This document shows positions 8,042 through 14,314 of a DNA stretch of 38,066 bases, piece by piece. Positions within the stretch are counted from its first letter, which is position 1. Each line of letters opens with the position of its first letter. The translations under genes and the position numbers were made by a program. Source of the DNA: Streptococcaceae bacterium (lineage in GTDB: Bacteria > Bacillota > Bacilli > Lactobacillales > Streptococcaceae); contig JAISXW010000005.1 in assembly GCA_031270325.1 (NCBI GenBank), forward strand, positions 1 through 38,066. The letters are read 5' to 3'. Below the pieces are notes generated by a model. The model saw nothing but the letters and a program-made list of their open reading frames with translations. It did no database searches and was not told the DNA's origin.

Positions 8042-8107
8042 TCAAGTGCAGGCCTGTATTTGCCAAAGTGTAGGCCTGTACTTACCAAAGTGTAGGCCTA
8101 CACTTTG
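8042..8107. repeat. 22-bp palindromic array A (three units)
   Basis: Three 22-bp units sit at 8042-8063, 8064-8085 and 8086-8107, all centred on AGGCCT. The third is a perfect 22-bp palindrome with half CAAAGTGTAGG; the other two have drifted from symmetry. The array lies in the 147-bp gap between the WxL-interacting protein gene and the HU-like gene. Confidence 0.85.
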
Positions 8108-8121
8108 ATACCTGTATCAAA
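8104..8121. promoter_or_regulatory. 18-bp palindrome before the HU-like gene
   Basis: TTTGATAC-CT-GTATCAAA is a perfect 8+2+8 inverted repeat, 44 bp before the HU-like start codon. It overlaps the TTTG end of the last palindromic repeat unit. It could be an operator for the HU-like gene; no factor is known and no clear promoter boxes are visible beside it. Confidence 0.4.
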
Positions 8122-8165
8122 CATTAAGACTTTATACCCACAATTTTAAAAAGGGAGAAATACTC

Positions 8166-8549
8166 ATGACGATTAATTATGTAGTTAAACCTAGGAAAAA
8201 TATCAATGACCCTTACGCACCCCAGCGTTATTACGCAATGGCCAAGGCGCGTGGGGATGTCAATTTGAAACAGCTGGGCAAGGAAATTACCCAGCGGTCG
8301 ACGGTCAACCATGCCGATACTTTGGCAGTTTTGGAAAGTTTGACCCAGCTCTTAGGGGAGCATATCATGGCCGGCGACATCGTGCGCCTGGGTGATTTGG
8401 GCGATTTTAGAATCACTCTATCCAGTGCCGGCACAGCGACAGCCGAAGAGTTCACATCGGCTCAAATCGAAAAAGCTAGAATTCGTTTTCGGCCTGGTCA
8501 AGACCTCCGAGAAGTCCTGCAAAATTTAACTTATAAAAAGGAGAAATAA
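8166..8549 (+). CDS. HU-like DNA-binding protein (HU_rel / TIGR01201 type)
   Basis: A 127-residue cytoplasmic protein resembling the putative histone-like DNA-binding family known mainly from Bacteroidales, rather than the about 90-residue canonical HU. Supporting segments are an N-terminal extension ending in PQRYYAMAKARGDVNLKQL, a helical RSTVNHADTLAVLESLTQLL, the HU-like turn GDIVRLGDLGDFRI, and a C-terminal KARIRFRPGQDLREVL. It starts after AAGGGAG. No signal peptide is present, which is odd within a locus of secreted proteins. It is followed by the CscD-like gene after 24 bp, so the two are probably cotranscribed. The family match is by eye; horizontal origin is possible but unproven. 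Confidence 0.75.
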   Translation: MTINYVVKPRKNINDPYAPQRYYAMAKARGDVNLKQLGKEITQRSTVNHADTLAVLESLTQLLGEHIMAGDIVRLGDLGDFRITLSSAGTATAEEFTSAQIEKARIRFRPGQDLREVLQNLTYKKEK

Positions 8550-8573
8550 AACGGGTCACTGAAGGGAGAATTG

Positions 8574-8984
8574 ATGAACTCACGACACAGGTTTACCTTG
8601 ATTGTCGCTTTAGTGTTGCACCTCCTGATCATGCCAGCAGATTTAGCGCTTGCCGATCAGACGACAGATGTCAAAATTACGCTGCAAGTCCCAAGCAGTC
8701 CGCCAACAGTTGCGGTTCGGCAAAAGCTCTTACAAAAAGCTGGAGAAAGAGGATTTTGGTTGCTACCAGTGCTGGGGATAGAGCTGATGACCGGCGTGTT
8801 GCTCTGGATTGTCATCAGATGGCAAAAACCAGAAATTAGGGACAAATCAAGTCAACAAGCTAAGGGCAACTCGGTTGCCGCCAATAAAAGCATAAAAGCT
8901 CATTCGCCTAAGGGGAATGAGCAATCGGTAGAGCTACTGATTGACAGAAAAGAAAAAGTGCGACAAGAACTCGCACTTTTTTAA
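8574..8984 (+). CDS. CscD-like small surface/membrane protein with decayed sortase signal
   Basis: A 136-residue protein with a signal peptide (1-27, ending LALAD), a short exported segment of about 25 residues, and one membrane helix (about 61-80). Small LPxTG proteins of this size and layout are common in WxL/Csc clusters. Here the sequence before the helix is LLQKAGERGF (52-61), where LPxTGE would be expected, so sortase recognition seems lost. A polar tail of about 50 residues follows the helix, much longer than a sorting-signal tail. The ATG at 8574 (after GAAGGGAG) is preferred to the adjoining TTG. The last codons are made from the terminator hairpin, which suggests the tail is a read-through extension. 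Confidence 0.65.
   Translation: MNSRHRFTLIVALVLHLLIMPADLALADQTTDVKITLQVPSSPPTVAVRQKLLQKAGERGFWLLPVLGIELMTGVLLWIVIRWQKPEIRDKSSQQAKGNSVAANKSIKAHSPKGNEQSVELLIDRKEKVRQELALF
8953..8982 (+). terminator. Terminator overlapping the end of the CscD-like gene
   Basis: AAAAAGTGCGA (8953-8963) pairs perfectly with TCGCACTTTTT (8971-8981), ending in six T. The stop codon TAA begins at 8982, so the whole hairpin is translated. A second hairpin, GCTCATTC / GAATGAGC (8898-8922), lies upstream within the same reading frame. Confidence 0.85.
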
Positions 8985-8994
8985 GGAGGAGAAA

Positions 8995-9493
8995 ATGAAA
9001 TTAAAAACTATTTTAGGAACTTTGGCTGTTGGTGTCATACTTTTAACGTCACTATCGCCGGTGGCAAATGTTGTTTTAGCGGATGAAGTTTCTCAAAGTA
9101 CATCAACTGTGTCAAATGATGCGTCTGGCTATAAAGTTGAAGCGGTTGCCGTTGATGAACAAGGCATAGAATATCCGTATAACCCGAGCTTGCGCTTTAA
9201 TTCCAGTGTGATCAGCATTGGCATAAAACTGACGTTACACTTCAAAATCTGACGGAAAACAGTTAAGGCAAGCCCTTGTGAGTTGTAGAGGTGTAGGTAC
9301 CGTATCATCTATTTGTATTGTACTAGGTGCTTCAGCAACTGGTCCAGTAGGAATCATAGTCTCTAGTTTTGTAGCGAAGGGAGCAGATAAATTAGTAAGC
9401 CGGTTCAATGAGTCAATTTCCGCAATTGATTCTCATCCTAGTAAAGGGGCTATTGATATGTACTTAGATCATGTGACTTGGAAAGCATCTTGA
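8995..9493 (+). pseudogene. Secreted-peptide gene, apparently frameshifted (two fragments)
   Basis: The first frame (8995-9252) starts after AAGGAGGAG, has a clean signal peptide (1-30, ending VVLADE) and stops after 85 residues. The second fragment (open from about 9233 to 9493) has no ribosome binding site. It encodes a Gly/Ala/Val-rich hydrophobic run, VLGASATGPVGIIVSSFVAK, ending in MYLDHVTWKAS. The junction 9226-9264 can be read through by restoring one A in an A-run and a second small shift, giving a single precursor of roughly 160 residues. The hydrophobic glycine-rich C-part and the tiny membrane protein just downstream are reminiscent of bacteriocin-immunity organisation. I cannot assign a family. 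It may also be two genuine small genes. Confidence 0.45.
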
Positions 9494-9746
9494 GAATAGT
9501 TTATGATTAATTGTTTACTTATCGGTTTAGCGATCTATACGATCTATCGTGGATTATTTGACAAAATAGATGAAAATTCTAGAAAGATGTATAAAAACCC
9601 CAGATTGTGGTATATCGTTGCAGGTATTATAGTCCTCACATTATCTATTTTTTTATGATATATCTAACTTAGTTTATTTTTGTTATAGTGCGATTGATAT
9701 GTACTTAGATCATGTGATATGGAAAGGATCCTAAGGATAAATTATG
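9452..9746 (+). repeat. Direct duplication with 241-bp period
   Basis: The 54-bp stretch 9452-9505 recurs at 9693-9746 with few differences, and the similarity extends downstream through each following small gene. Both copies encode the end of the secreted protein (MYLDHVTWKAS and MYLDHVIWKGS, each followed by a stop) and then a small membrane protein whose ATG lies 51 bp from the repeat start. This is a tandem duplication followed by divergence. Confidence 0.85.
9503..9658 (+). CDS. 51-residue two-helix membrane protein (immunity-like)
   Basis: Translation from ATG 9503 gives 51 residues: a hydrophobic helix (MINCLLIGLAIYTIY), a charged central loop with FDKIDENSRKMYKNPRLW, and a second hydrophobic helix to the end. 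The loop positions both helices in the membrane as a hairpin. The ATG is 9 bp after the stop of the secreted-peptide fragment. Ribosome binding is weak (TTGAGAATAG). Size and context resemble small bacteriocin immunity proteins, but this is by analogy only. The relic copy at 9744-9942 supports it as a real coding gene because the loop KNPRLW is conserved while the helices drift. Confidence 0.6.
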   Translation: MINCLLIGLAIYTIYRGLFDKIDENSRKMYKNPRLWYIVAGIIVLTLSIFL

Positions 9747-9942
9747 CTAGACAACATTTTATTTATTTTGCTGTTTGCTCCACCACTTTCCCTGATTTAT
9801 TGCGGGGTGTTGAATAAGATAGACGGAATTAATAGAAAGATCTATAAAAATCCATAAAAATCCTAGATTATGGCATATATTGATTGGGATATTACTAGTT
9901 ATTTCTCTACTCATTTTACGTTTTTTACGGATTATTTATTAA
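9744..9942 (+). pseudogene. Second copy of the small membrane protein, frameshifted by a 10-bp duplication
   Basis: From ATG 9744 the frame reads MLDNILFILLFAPPL, then a loop with KIDGINRKIYKNP, and stops after 37 residues. The stop is caused by an exact tandem duplication of ATAAAAATCC (9844-9853 and 9854-9863). Removing one copy restores KNPRLWHILIGILLVI and a second membrane helix ending at 9942, about 62 residues in all. The mutation looks recent because the rest of the frame is still open. Confidence 0.75.
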
Positions 9943-9989
9943 ACCTCCAAAGTTAGAATCTATACTGATAACTTGACGCATACATCAAG

Positions 9990-10017
9990 CCATGAGCAAT
10001 CGGTTATTTGCTCATGG
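9990..10017 (+). terminator. Hairpin after the small membrane protein cassette
   Basis: CCATGAGCAA (9990-9999) pairs perfectly with TTGCTCATGG (10008-10017), with an 8-nt loop, followed by only three T. It may be a weak terminator backed up by the next hairpin. Confidence 0.5.
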
Positions 10018-10036
10018 TTTGCTGGTTAAGATTTAG

Positions 10037-10062
10037 AAAATCAGCCTCGGGGTTGATTTTTT
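10037..10062 (+). terminator. Terminator directly abutting the tsaE promoter
   Basis: AAAATCAGCC (10037-10046) pairs with GGTTGATTTT (10051-10060), with one G-U pair and a TCGG tetraloop, and ends in a T-run. The T-run passes straight into the extended -10 box of tsaE. Confidence 0.7.
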
Positions 10063-10070
10063 GTTATAAT
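10062..10070 (+). promoter_or_regulatory. Extended -10 promoter of tsaE (leaderless mRNA likely)
   Basis: TGT-TATAAT ends at 10070 and the ATG begins at 10078. With a usual 6-8 nt from -10 to start site, transcription would begin at or next to the A of the ATG. No Shine-Dalgarno sequence and no good -35 box is present. Confidence 0.7.
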
Positions 10071-10077
10071 AAAAACT

Positions 10078-10509
10078 ATGAAATTAAATGAAACGCAATT
10101 GTTGGCATTTGGCGAAAGTTTGGGTAGGAGATTAGAGGCGGGGGATGTCCTTGTTTTAACAGGTGAGCTAGGAGCTGGGAAGACGACCCTTACCAAAGGC
10201 TTAGGTCTGGGACTTGGCATTCATCAAATGATCAAAAGTCCGACCTATACGATTGTTCGGGAATACCAAGGCCGTCTGCCGCTCTATCATATGGATGTTT
10301 ACCGGATTGGAGATGATCCGGATTCGATTGATTTGGATGAGTATTTGTTTGGCGATGGGGTGACGGTTATCGAGTGGGGGCAGCTGCTCGGACAGGATCT
10401 GCCAGACAGTTATTTGGAAATTATCTTGGACTATCTAGATGTAGATGATGCACGAGAAGTCACAGTGGTAGCGCACGGCGCACATTATCAGTCCTATCTG
10501 GACGTGTGA
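10078..10509 (+). CDS. tsaE: tRNA threonylcarbamoyladenosine biosynthesis ATPase TsaE
   Basis: A 143-residue cytoplasmic P-loop protein that works with TsaB and TsaD to make the t6A37 modification of ANN-decoding tRNAs. The Walker A motif is GELGAGKT (29-36), and SPTYTIVREYQG with the YHMDVYRI strand are family signatures. DEYLFGDGVTVIEWG holds the Walker B-like region. Length is typical. The ATG lies only 7 nt after the -10 box, with no ribosome binding site. The downstream GNAT and LytR-family genes follow the order usual in streptococci and lactococci. Confidence 0.95.
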   Translation: MKLNETQLLAFGESLGRRLEAGDVLVLTGELGAGKTTLTKGLGLGLGIHQMIKSPTYTIVREYQGRLPLYHMDVYRIGDDPDSIDLDEYLFGDGVTVIEWGQLLGQDLPDSYLEIILDYLDVDDAREVTVVAHGAHYQSYLDV

Positions 10510-10554
10510 GCGAGGCAAATGGCTGATTGGCAGACGAGTGATGAAGGAGTAGTT

Positions 10555-11070
10555 GTGACAGAAGTAATCGTTAGAGAGGCTCAGGCCAGTGATGCGCAAA
10601 ATTTGATTGCGTTTCTAAACTGTGTCGGCAAGGAATCGCATTTTTTGACATTGGATGAGGCGGGGATTTTGATGACGGACTCACAGATGTCCGACTATCT
10701 CACTCAAATCGCAGCAAAGGACAATAATGCTTATTTTTTGGCGCTAGTGGGTGACGAAATTGCGGGTGTTGTCAGTTTGACCGCTGATTTTCATGAGCGC
10801 ATTCGACATATTGGCGATTTGTTCATTGTGGTCAGAAAAGAGTATCAAGGGTATGGGCTTGGTCAGATTTTATTGGCAGATATGTTGGCATTTGTTTCGG
10901 AGGTTGGTGTGATCAAGCGTCTCGAACTTCAAGTCCAAAAGCGGAATGAAAAAGCGATTCATCTCTATCAAAAACATGGCTTTGAGATCGAAACGGTCAG
11001 AAAATATGGCGCTAGAGATGAGCAGGGGCAGCTGATTGATGTCTTAGAAATGGTTCAATTTTTTGATTGA
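10555..11070 (+). CDS. GNAT family N-acetyltransferase
   Basis: About 171 residues. The start is probably GTG 10555, which follows AAGGAG at 5-nt spacing; the in-frame ATG at 10519 has only a weak site. The GNAT fold is shown by the acetyl-CoA loop in VVRKEYQGYGLGQILL (R/Q-x-x-G-x-G type) and by the C-terminal ELQVQKRNEKAIHLYQKHGF strand-helix pair seen in RimI- and phosphinothricin-type acetyltransferases. It transfers acetyl groups to an amine, substrate unknown. It lies 45 bp after tsaE, with which it is probably cotranscribed, as in related genomes. Confidence 0.88.
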   Translation: MTEVIVREAQASDAQNLIAFLNCVGKESHFLTLDEAGILMTDSQMSDYLTQIAAKDNNAYFLALVGDEIAGVVSLTADFHERIRHIGDLFIVVRKEYQGYGLGQILLADMLAFVSEVGVIKRLELQVQKRNEKAIHLYQKHGFEIETVRKYGARDEQGQLIDVLEMVQFFD

Positions 11071-11104
11071 AATCGCACTAAGCTGGGGCTTTCGCACGAT
11101 TTTT
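11071..11104 (+). terminator. Hairpin after the GNAT gene
   Basis: AATCG (11071-11075) pairs with CGATT (11097-11101), with an inner AAGC/GCTT stem, followed by T residues. It directly follows the GNAT stop codon and is imperfect. Confidence 0.5.
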
Positions 11105-11136
11105 AAGATTACAAGTTGGTAACAATGTTGGAAATT

Positions 11137-11167
11137 GCGGGTTTGCACCTGCTTTTTTTGGTAAAAT
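11137..11167 (+). promoter_or_regulatory. Small terminator fused to extended -10 promoter of the LytR-family gene
   Basis: GCGGGT (11137-11142) and ACCTGC (11147-11152) form a 6-bp stem with a TTGC loop, followed by seven T (11153-11159). The last T begins TGG-TAAAAT (11159-11167), an extended -10 box. The gene's ATG at 11174 is 6 nt further on, so the transcript would have no leader. Confidence 0.6.
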
Positions 11168-11173
11168 GGAACA

Positions 11174-12454
11174 ATGAATAGAAGTGAACGAGTTTCCCGA
11201 AAAGAAAAGTACGGGCATAAAAAAACAAAAGACCAGAAGTTTAAAAAGAATGGTAAGCCTAAGATGCGGCTTTGGAAGAAGCTTTTGATTAGTGCTTTGG
11301 TCACAGTCTTGCTCTTGGCTGGTGCGGTATTTGCTTATGCTACGATCGTCTTGAATCGGACAGAAACAGTGATGAAAACGACTTTTTCTGATTTGGGACT
11401 GAAATCAAGTAAAAAGTCAGATGACATCATTAAGGCAACCAAGCCCCTAACGGTCTTGTTGATGGGTGTTGACACGGGCGATGGTGCGCGGACTGATCTT
11501 TGGTCAGGTCAGTCAGATACGATGATCGTCATGACCATTAACCCTAAAACCAACACGACAACCATGGTATCTTTGGAAAGAGATATGTTGACGGATATCG
11601 TGGATAAAGATGGCAATGTGACGGACACTGCCAAATTAAACGCTGCCTATGCAGGTGGCGGCGCAGTCTCAGCTGTGGCAACGATTCAGCAGCAGATTGG
11701 TTTAGATATTGACAAGTATGCCTTGATTAATATGAATGGGCTTAAAGATTTGGTTGATGCTGTGGGTGGGATTGAGGTCAATAATACCTTAGGCGCGACC
11801 ATCTCAATTGAAGAAACCGAGCCGGACTATACTGCAACGGTTGAACCAGGCAAGCAGCATATCAATGGCGATCAGGCGTTGGTTTATGCGAGAATGCGAC
11901 ACCAAGATCCAGAGGGTGACATTGGTCGTCAAGCTCGACAGCGTGAGGTGATTGGTCAGATTGTGGGTAAAATCTTGAGCTTGAATTCGGTCACCAAGTA
12001 TGAAAAGATTTTACAAGCCATTTCAGGCAACATGAAAACAGACTTCGCTGTCACAGGAGATTCTTTGAAGAGTTTGCTCGGCTATAAAGATGCTTTTCAA
12101 AAAATGCGGTCAATTAAGCTACAAGGGATTGGCGAGATGATTAATGGTGGCTCTTATCAAGTGATGCCAGCCAAAAATTTGCTCAGCGTTCAAAATGCTT
12201 TGCGCCTATCACTTGGCAAGCCGACAATTGACAGTTTATCGCCTCAGATCATTACTTTTGAAAATTATTACGGTGGCTACGCAGCAAATGCGATTACACC
12301 AACGGTCACAACGACGGTCAATGGTAAATCGACGGAAAAGCTTTTGTTGAAAGATGGCACAGAAAGCGAGACTGAAAAACCCACTGCGGCCAGTGATTCT
12401 GACGCAACGTCAGAGCAACAGTATGATGCCTATGGCAACCCCATCTCTCAATAG
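11174..12454 (+). CDS. LytR-CpsA-Psr (LCP) family cell-wall polymer transferase
   Basis: A 426-residue membrane protein: basic cytoplasmic tail (1-32), one helix (about 34-55) and an extracellular LCP domain. Visible LCP features are TVLLMGVDTGDGARTDLWSG, the DTMIVMTINPKT strand, SLERDM, and GDQALVYARMRHQDPEGDIGRQARQREVI, which carries the conserved arginines that bind the polyprenyl-pyrophosphate substrate. LCP enzymes attach teichoic acids, capsule or rhamnose polymers to peptidoglycan. A Ser/Thr-rich C-terminal tail (about 390-426) follows. There is no ribosome binding site before ATG 11174, and the promoter geometry predicts a leaderless mRNA. Orthologues follow tsaE-GNAT in streptococci. 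Confidence 0.92.
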   Translation: MNRSERVSRKEKYGHKKTKDQKFKKNGKPKMRLWKKLLISALVTVLLLAGAVFAYATIVLNRTETVMKTTFSDLGLKSSKKSDDIIKATKPLTVLLMGVDTGDGARTDLWSGQSDTMIVMTINPKTNTTTMVSLERDMLTDIVDKDGNVTDTAKLNAAYAGGGAVSAVATIQQQIGLDIDKYALINMNGLKDLVDAVGGIEVNNTLGATISIEETEPDYTATVEPGKQHINGDQALVYARMRHQDPEGDIGRQARQREVIGQIVGKILSLNSVTKYEKILQAISGNMKTDFAVTGDSLKSLLGYKDAFQKMRSIKLQGIGEMINGGSYQVMPAKNLLSVQNALRLSLGKPTIDSLSPQIITFENYYGGYAANAITPTVTTTVNGKSTEKLLLKDGTESETEKPTAASDSDATSEQQYDAYGNPISQ

Positions 12455-12499
12455 GTTGACGAAACTACTAGATTTTGATAGAATTTAGTAGTTGTAATT

Positions 12500-12573
12500 G
12501 GTCTCATAGCTCAGCTGGATAGAGCATTCGCCTTCTAAGCGAACGGTCGCAGGTTCGAATCCTGCTGGGATCA
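12500..12573 (+). tRNA. tRNA-Arg (anticodon UCU)
   Basis: A full cloverleaf is readable: acceptor GGTCTCA pairing with TGGGATC plus discriminator A, D-arm GCTC-AGCTGGATA-GAGC, anticodon arm TTCGC-CTTCTAA-GCGAA with anticodon TCT, and T-arm CGCAGG-TTCGAAT-CCTGCT with the GTTCGAATCC consensus. CCA is not encoded. It lies 45 bp after the LCP gene, an arrangement conserved in relatives. Confidence 0.97.
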
Positions 12574-12584
12574 TATTAGCAAGC

Positions 12585-12617
12585 AAGACTTCTCACGGAT
12601 ATGGTGAGGGGTCTTTT
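12585..12617 (+). terminator. Terminator after tRNA-Arg
   Basis: AAGAC-TT-CTCAC pairs with GTGAG-GG-GTCTT around a 7-nt loop, followed by a T-run. It probably ends the tRNA transcript. Confidence 0.75.
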
Positions 12618-12619
12618 TG

Positions 12620-12795
12620 CAACTCGCCGGTAGGACTTGGTCAATTCATCGGCAAGACTTGGACAACTTGCCATGGTAAGTTGTCCAAAACACCATGGGA
12701 ACTTGGTCAAACTACCATGGTAATTTAGACAAACTACCATGGTAATTTGGTCAAACCACCATGGTAAGTTGACTCAAGTACCGCGAGACTTTGGG
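12620..12795. repeat. 22-bp palindromic array B (eight units)
   Basis: Eight contiguous 22-bp units start at 12620. The central ones are near-palindromes built as CAAACTACCATGGTAATTTG plus two linker bases; the outer units at each edge are degenerate. The array sits between a tRNA terminator and a convergent gene. Positions 12693-12749 match 31441-31497 in array C with one mismatch in 57 nt. It carries no plausible gene. Confidence 0.92.
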
Positions 12796-12805
12796 AAGTC
12801 AACCT

Positions 12806-13180
12806 CGAAGCCAGTCTGAGCACGACAAAGGGATGAAACTGATTGAACACTTTGTATTGGCAGACAAGGTATGATCATGCCGAGAGCTACATTCAGGGAT
12901 AACCTCTTGACCTCACACGAGCCATCACGCAATTGTCAAACATTTAGCCAACCCCCGCCCTCTCAGTCAGATAAATTTATTGTGGAGTGGAGAGCTTTGG
13001 CTCAAAACAGCTGTGGTATAGAGACAACTGGCGAGACCTTAGGCTCGACAGTTAGCCGGAAAAGCGGAGCTTTGTTTCCTCGGCATAGCCCGCCTCGTCA
13101 CAGTTTTTAAGCTTATGGTGGTGGTGTGTCACCACGCAGTTTTGAGCCAAAGGTTGGAACGTAACCATAGCTTTTAGGGT
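12806..13180. repeat. Dispersed folded intergenic repeat, copy 1
   Basis: Three blocks recur in the same order at 21174-21354: ACGACAAAGG to GAACAC (12822-12850), TAGGCTCGACAGTTAGC (13040-13056) and CCATAGCTTTTAGG (13165-13178). Within this copy CTTTGGCTCAAAAC (12995-13008) pairs perfectly with GTTTTGAGCCAAAG (13139-13152), enclosing smaller hairpins such as GTGGTG/CACCAC. The fold suggests an RNA or a structured mobile repeat. No promoter or coding gene is convincing in the roughly 480 bp between array B and the yidC terminator. Confidence 0.55.
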
Positions 13181-13233
13181 TGAAAATTTATGAAATGACC
13201 GTGCCAGCCAGCCTTAGCTGCTAAAGGTGCATC

Positions 13234-13273
13234 AAAAAAACGATAGGTCGTCTATCTCGCGAGCTATCGTTTT
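13234..13273 (-). terminator. Terminator of yidC
   Basis: AAAACGATAG (13237-13246) pairs with CTATCGTTTT (13264-13273). On the minus strand the stem is followed by seven T. Confidence 0.85.
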
Positions 13274-13280
13274 GTGTTTA

Positions 13281-14210
13281 TCAGCGGCGTTGTTTACCGG
13301 CATTTCGATTTTTCTTTGAGGTGTTGATGCCTGTGTTGAAGGCTTGTTTGGCTTTTGCCACGTCTTGAGGTGTGACATCTTTTAAACCGGCTGTTTTGAT
13401 AATCGGTGGATTTTCTTCAAATTCTCGGTCGATTTTTTCTCTTAAGTGCGGTTTGATCATGAAGGTGACAATCAGTTGTTGGATCACACCGAAGACCCCG
13501 CCGATTACCCAGTAGAGTGTGACACCAGCTGGTGAGCTGAAAGAGAAGAAGATAATCATCAAGGGACTCATGTACATCATCGTCTTCATCTGTTTCTTTT
13601 GCTCCTCATCAATCCCAATCGTTGAGATGTAGCTTTGGAGGAAATAGAAGACTCCGGCGATAATGGTTAAGATGAGACTCGATTTGCCCAAGTCAATGCC
13701 GAAGAAAGTAGCGGTAGCAATTCCCTTTGTATAACGTGCTGCAAAAAAGAGGGCAGAGAAGAATGGCATTTGAATCAAGAGAGGCAGACAGCCCATTGAT
13801 CCGAGCATGTTGACACCATTTTCTTTTTGAGCCGCCATCAGTTCAGCCTGAGCTGCCATTTTTTCTTCGTTTGAGGTGGCCTGTTTCATCTTGTTTTGAA
13901 TTGGCTCCAAAACAGGTTTAAGATAGCGCATCTTTTCTTGCATATAGCTAGATTTGTAGGCTTGATTCAGACCAAGTGGTAAGATAATCAAGCGCACAAT
14001 GAAGGTTACCAAGATAATGGCAAAGCCGAAACCAAAGCCGAGGTTGTGGGCGAAGAATTCAACGGCAGCACTCATCGGTTTGACGAGAATGTTGTAAACC
14101 CAGCCTTGACCGGTTGGTTGACCATTTTTTGTTTGGACACAGCCGGTCAAAAAGAGTAGGGCTGTGAGCATCAAGCTAGAGAGTAGCAGGCGTTTAGTTG
14201 ATTTTTTCAA
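13281..14210 (-). CDS. yidC: Membrane protein insertase YidC (YidC2/OxaA2-like)
   Basis: A 309-residue lipoprotein insertase that places proteins into the membrane alone or with SecYEG. It has a lipoprotein signal with LTGC (Cys24) and a first core helix containing the essential groove arginine R73 (TFIVRLIILPL). A charged cytoplasmic hairpin of about 85-130 and four further helices follow. The tail is basic, ending KKNRNAGKQRR. The start is TTG with AGGA 5 nt before it. It is not next to rnpA, and the positive tail fits the second YidC paralogue of streptococci and lactococci. It lies downstream of pgm with its own extended -10 promoter. Confidence 0.92.
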   Translation of the reverse strand: MKKSTKRLLLSSLMLTALLFLTGCVQTKNGQPTGQGWVYNILVKPMSAAVEFFAHNLGFGFGFAIILVTFIVRLIILPLGLNQAYKSSYMQEKMRYLKPVLEPIQNKMKQATSNEEKMAAQAELMAAQKENGVNMLGSMGCLPLLIQMPFFSALFFAARYTKGIATATFFGIDLGKSSLILTIIAGVFYFLQSYISTIGIDEEQKKQMKTMMYMSPLMIIFFSFSSPAGVTLYWVIGGVFGVIQQLIVTFMIKPHLREKIDREFEENPPIIKTAGLKDVTPQDVAKAKQAFNTGINTSKKNRNAGKQRR

Positions 14211-14301
14211 GATTTTCCTAATTTCTAATGGGCTGCTAAGTGGCTGATAGCGTTGTGCAACCGTATCAGTTTTAGTAGCAGTCTAAATGAGATATGTTTC
14301 T

Positions 14302-14310
14302 ATTTTACCA
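14302..14310 (-). promoter_or_regulatory. Extended -10 promoter of yidC
   Basis: Read on the minus strand, TGG-TAAAAT lies immediately after the eight-T tail of the pgm terminator. It would give a leader of about 85 nt before the TTG start of yidC. Confidence 0.6.
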
Positions 14311-14314
14311 TAAA

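Noticed and set aside
12620-12795. CRISPR array
   Set aside because: Units are contiguous without unique spacers, there are no cas genes, and the same holds for the other arrays.
12871-13110. 79-codon open frame in the folded repeat
   Set aside because: No ribosome binding site, unusual composition, and it crosses paired stems of a structured element.
13281-14210. YidC1 with rnpA
   Set aside because: No rnpA is adjacent; the basic tail and isolated position fit the second paralogue.
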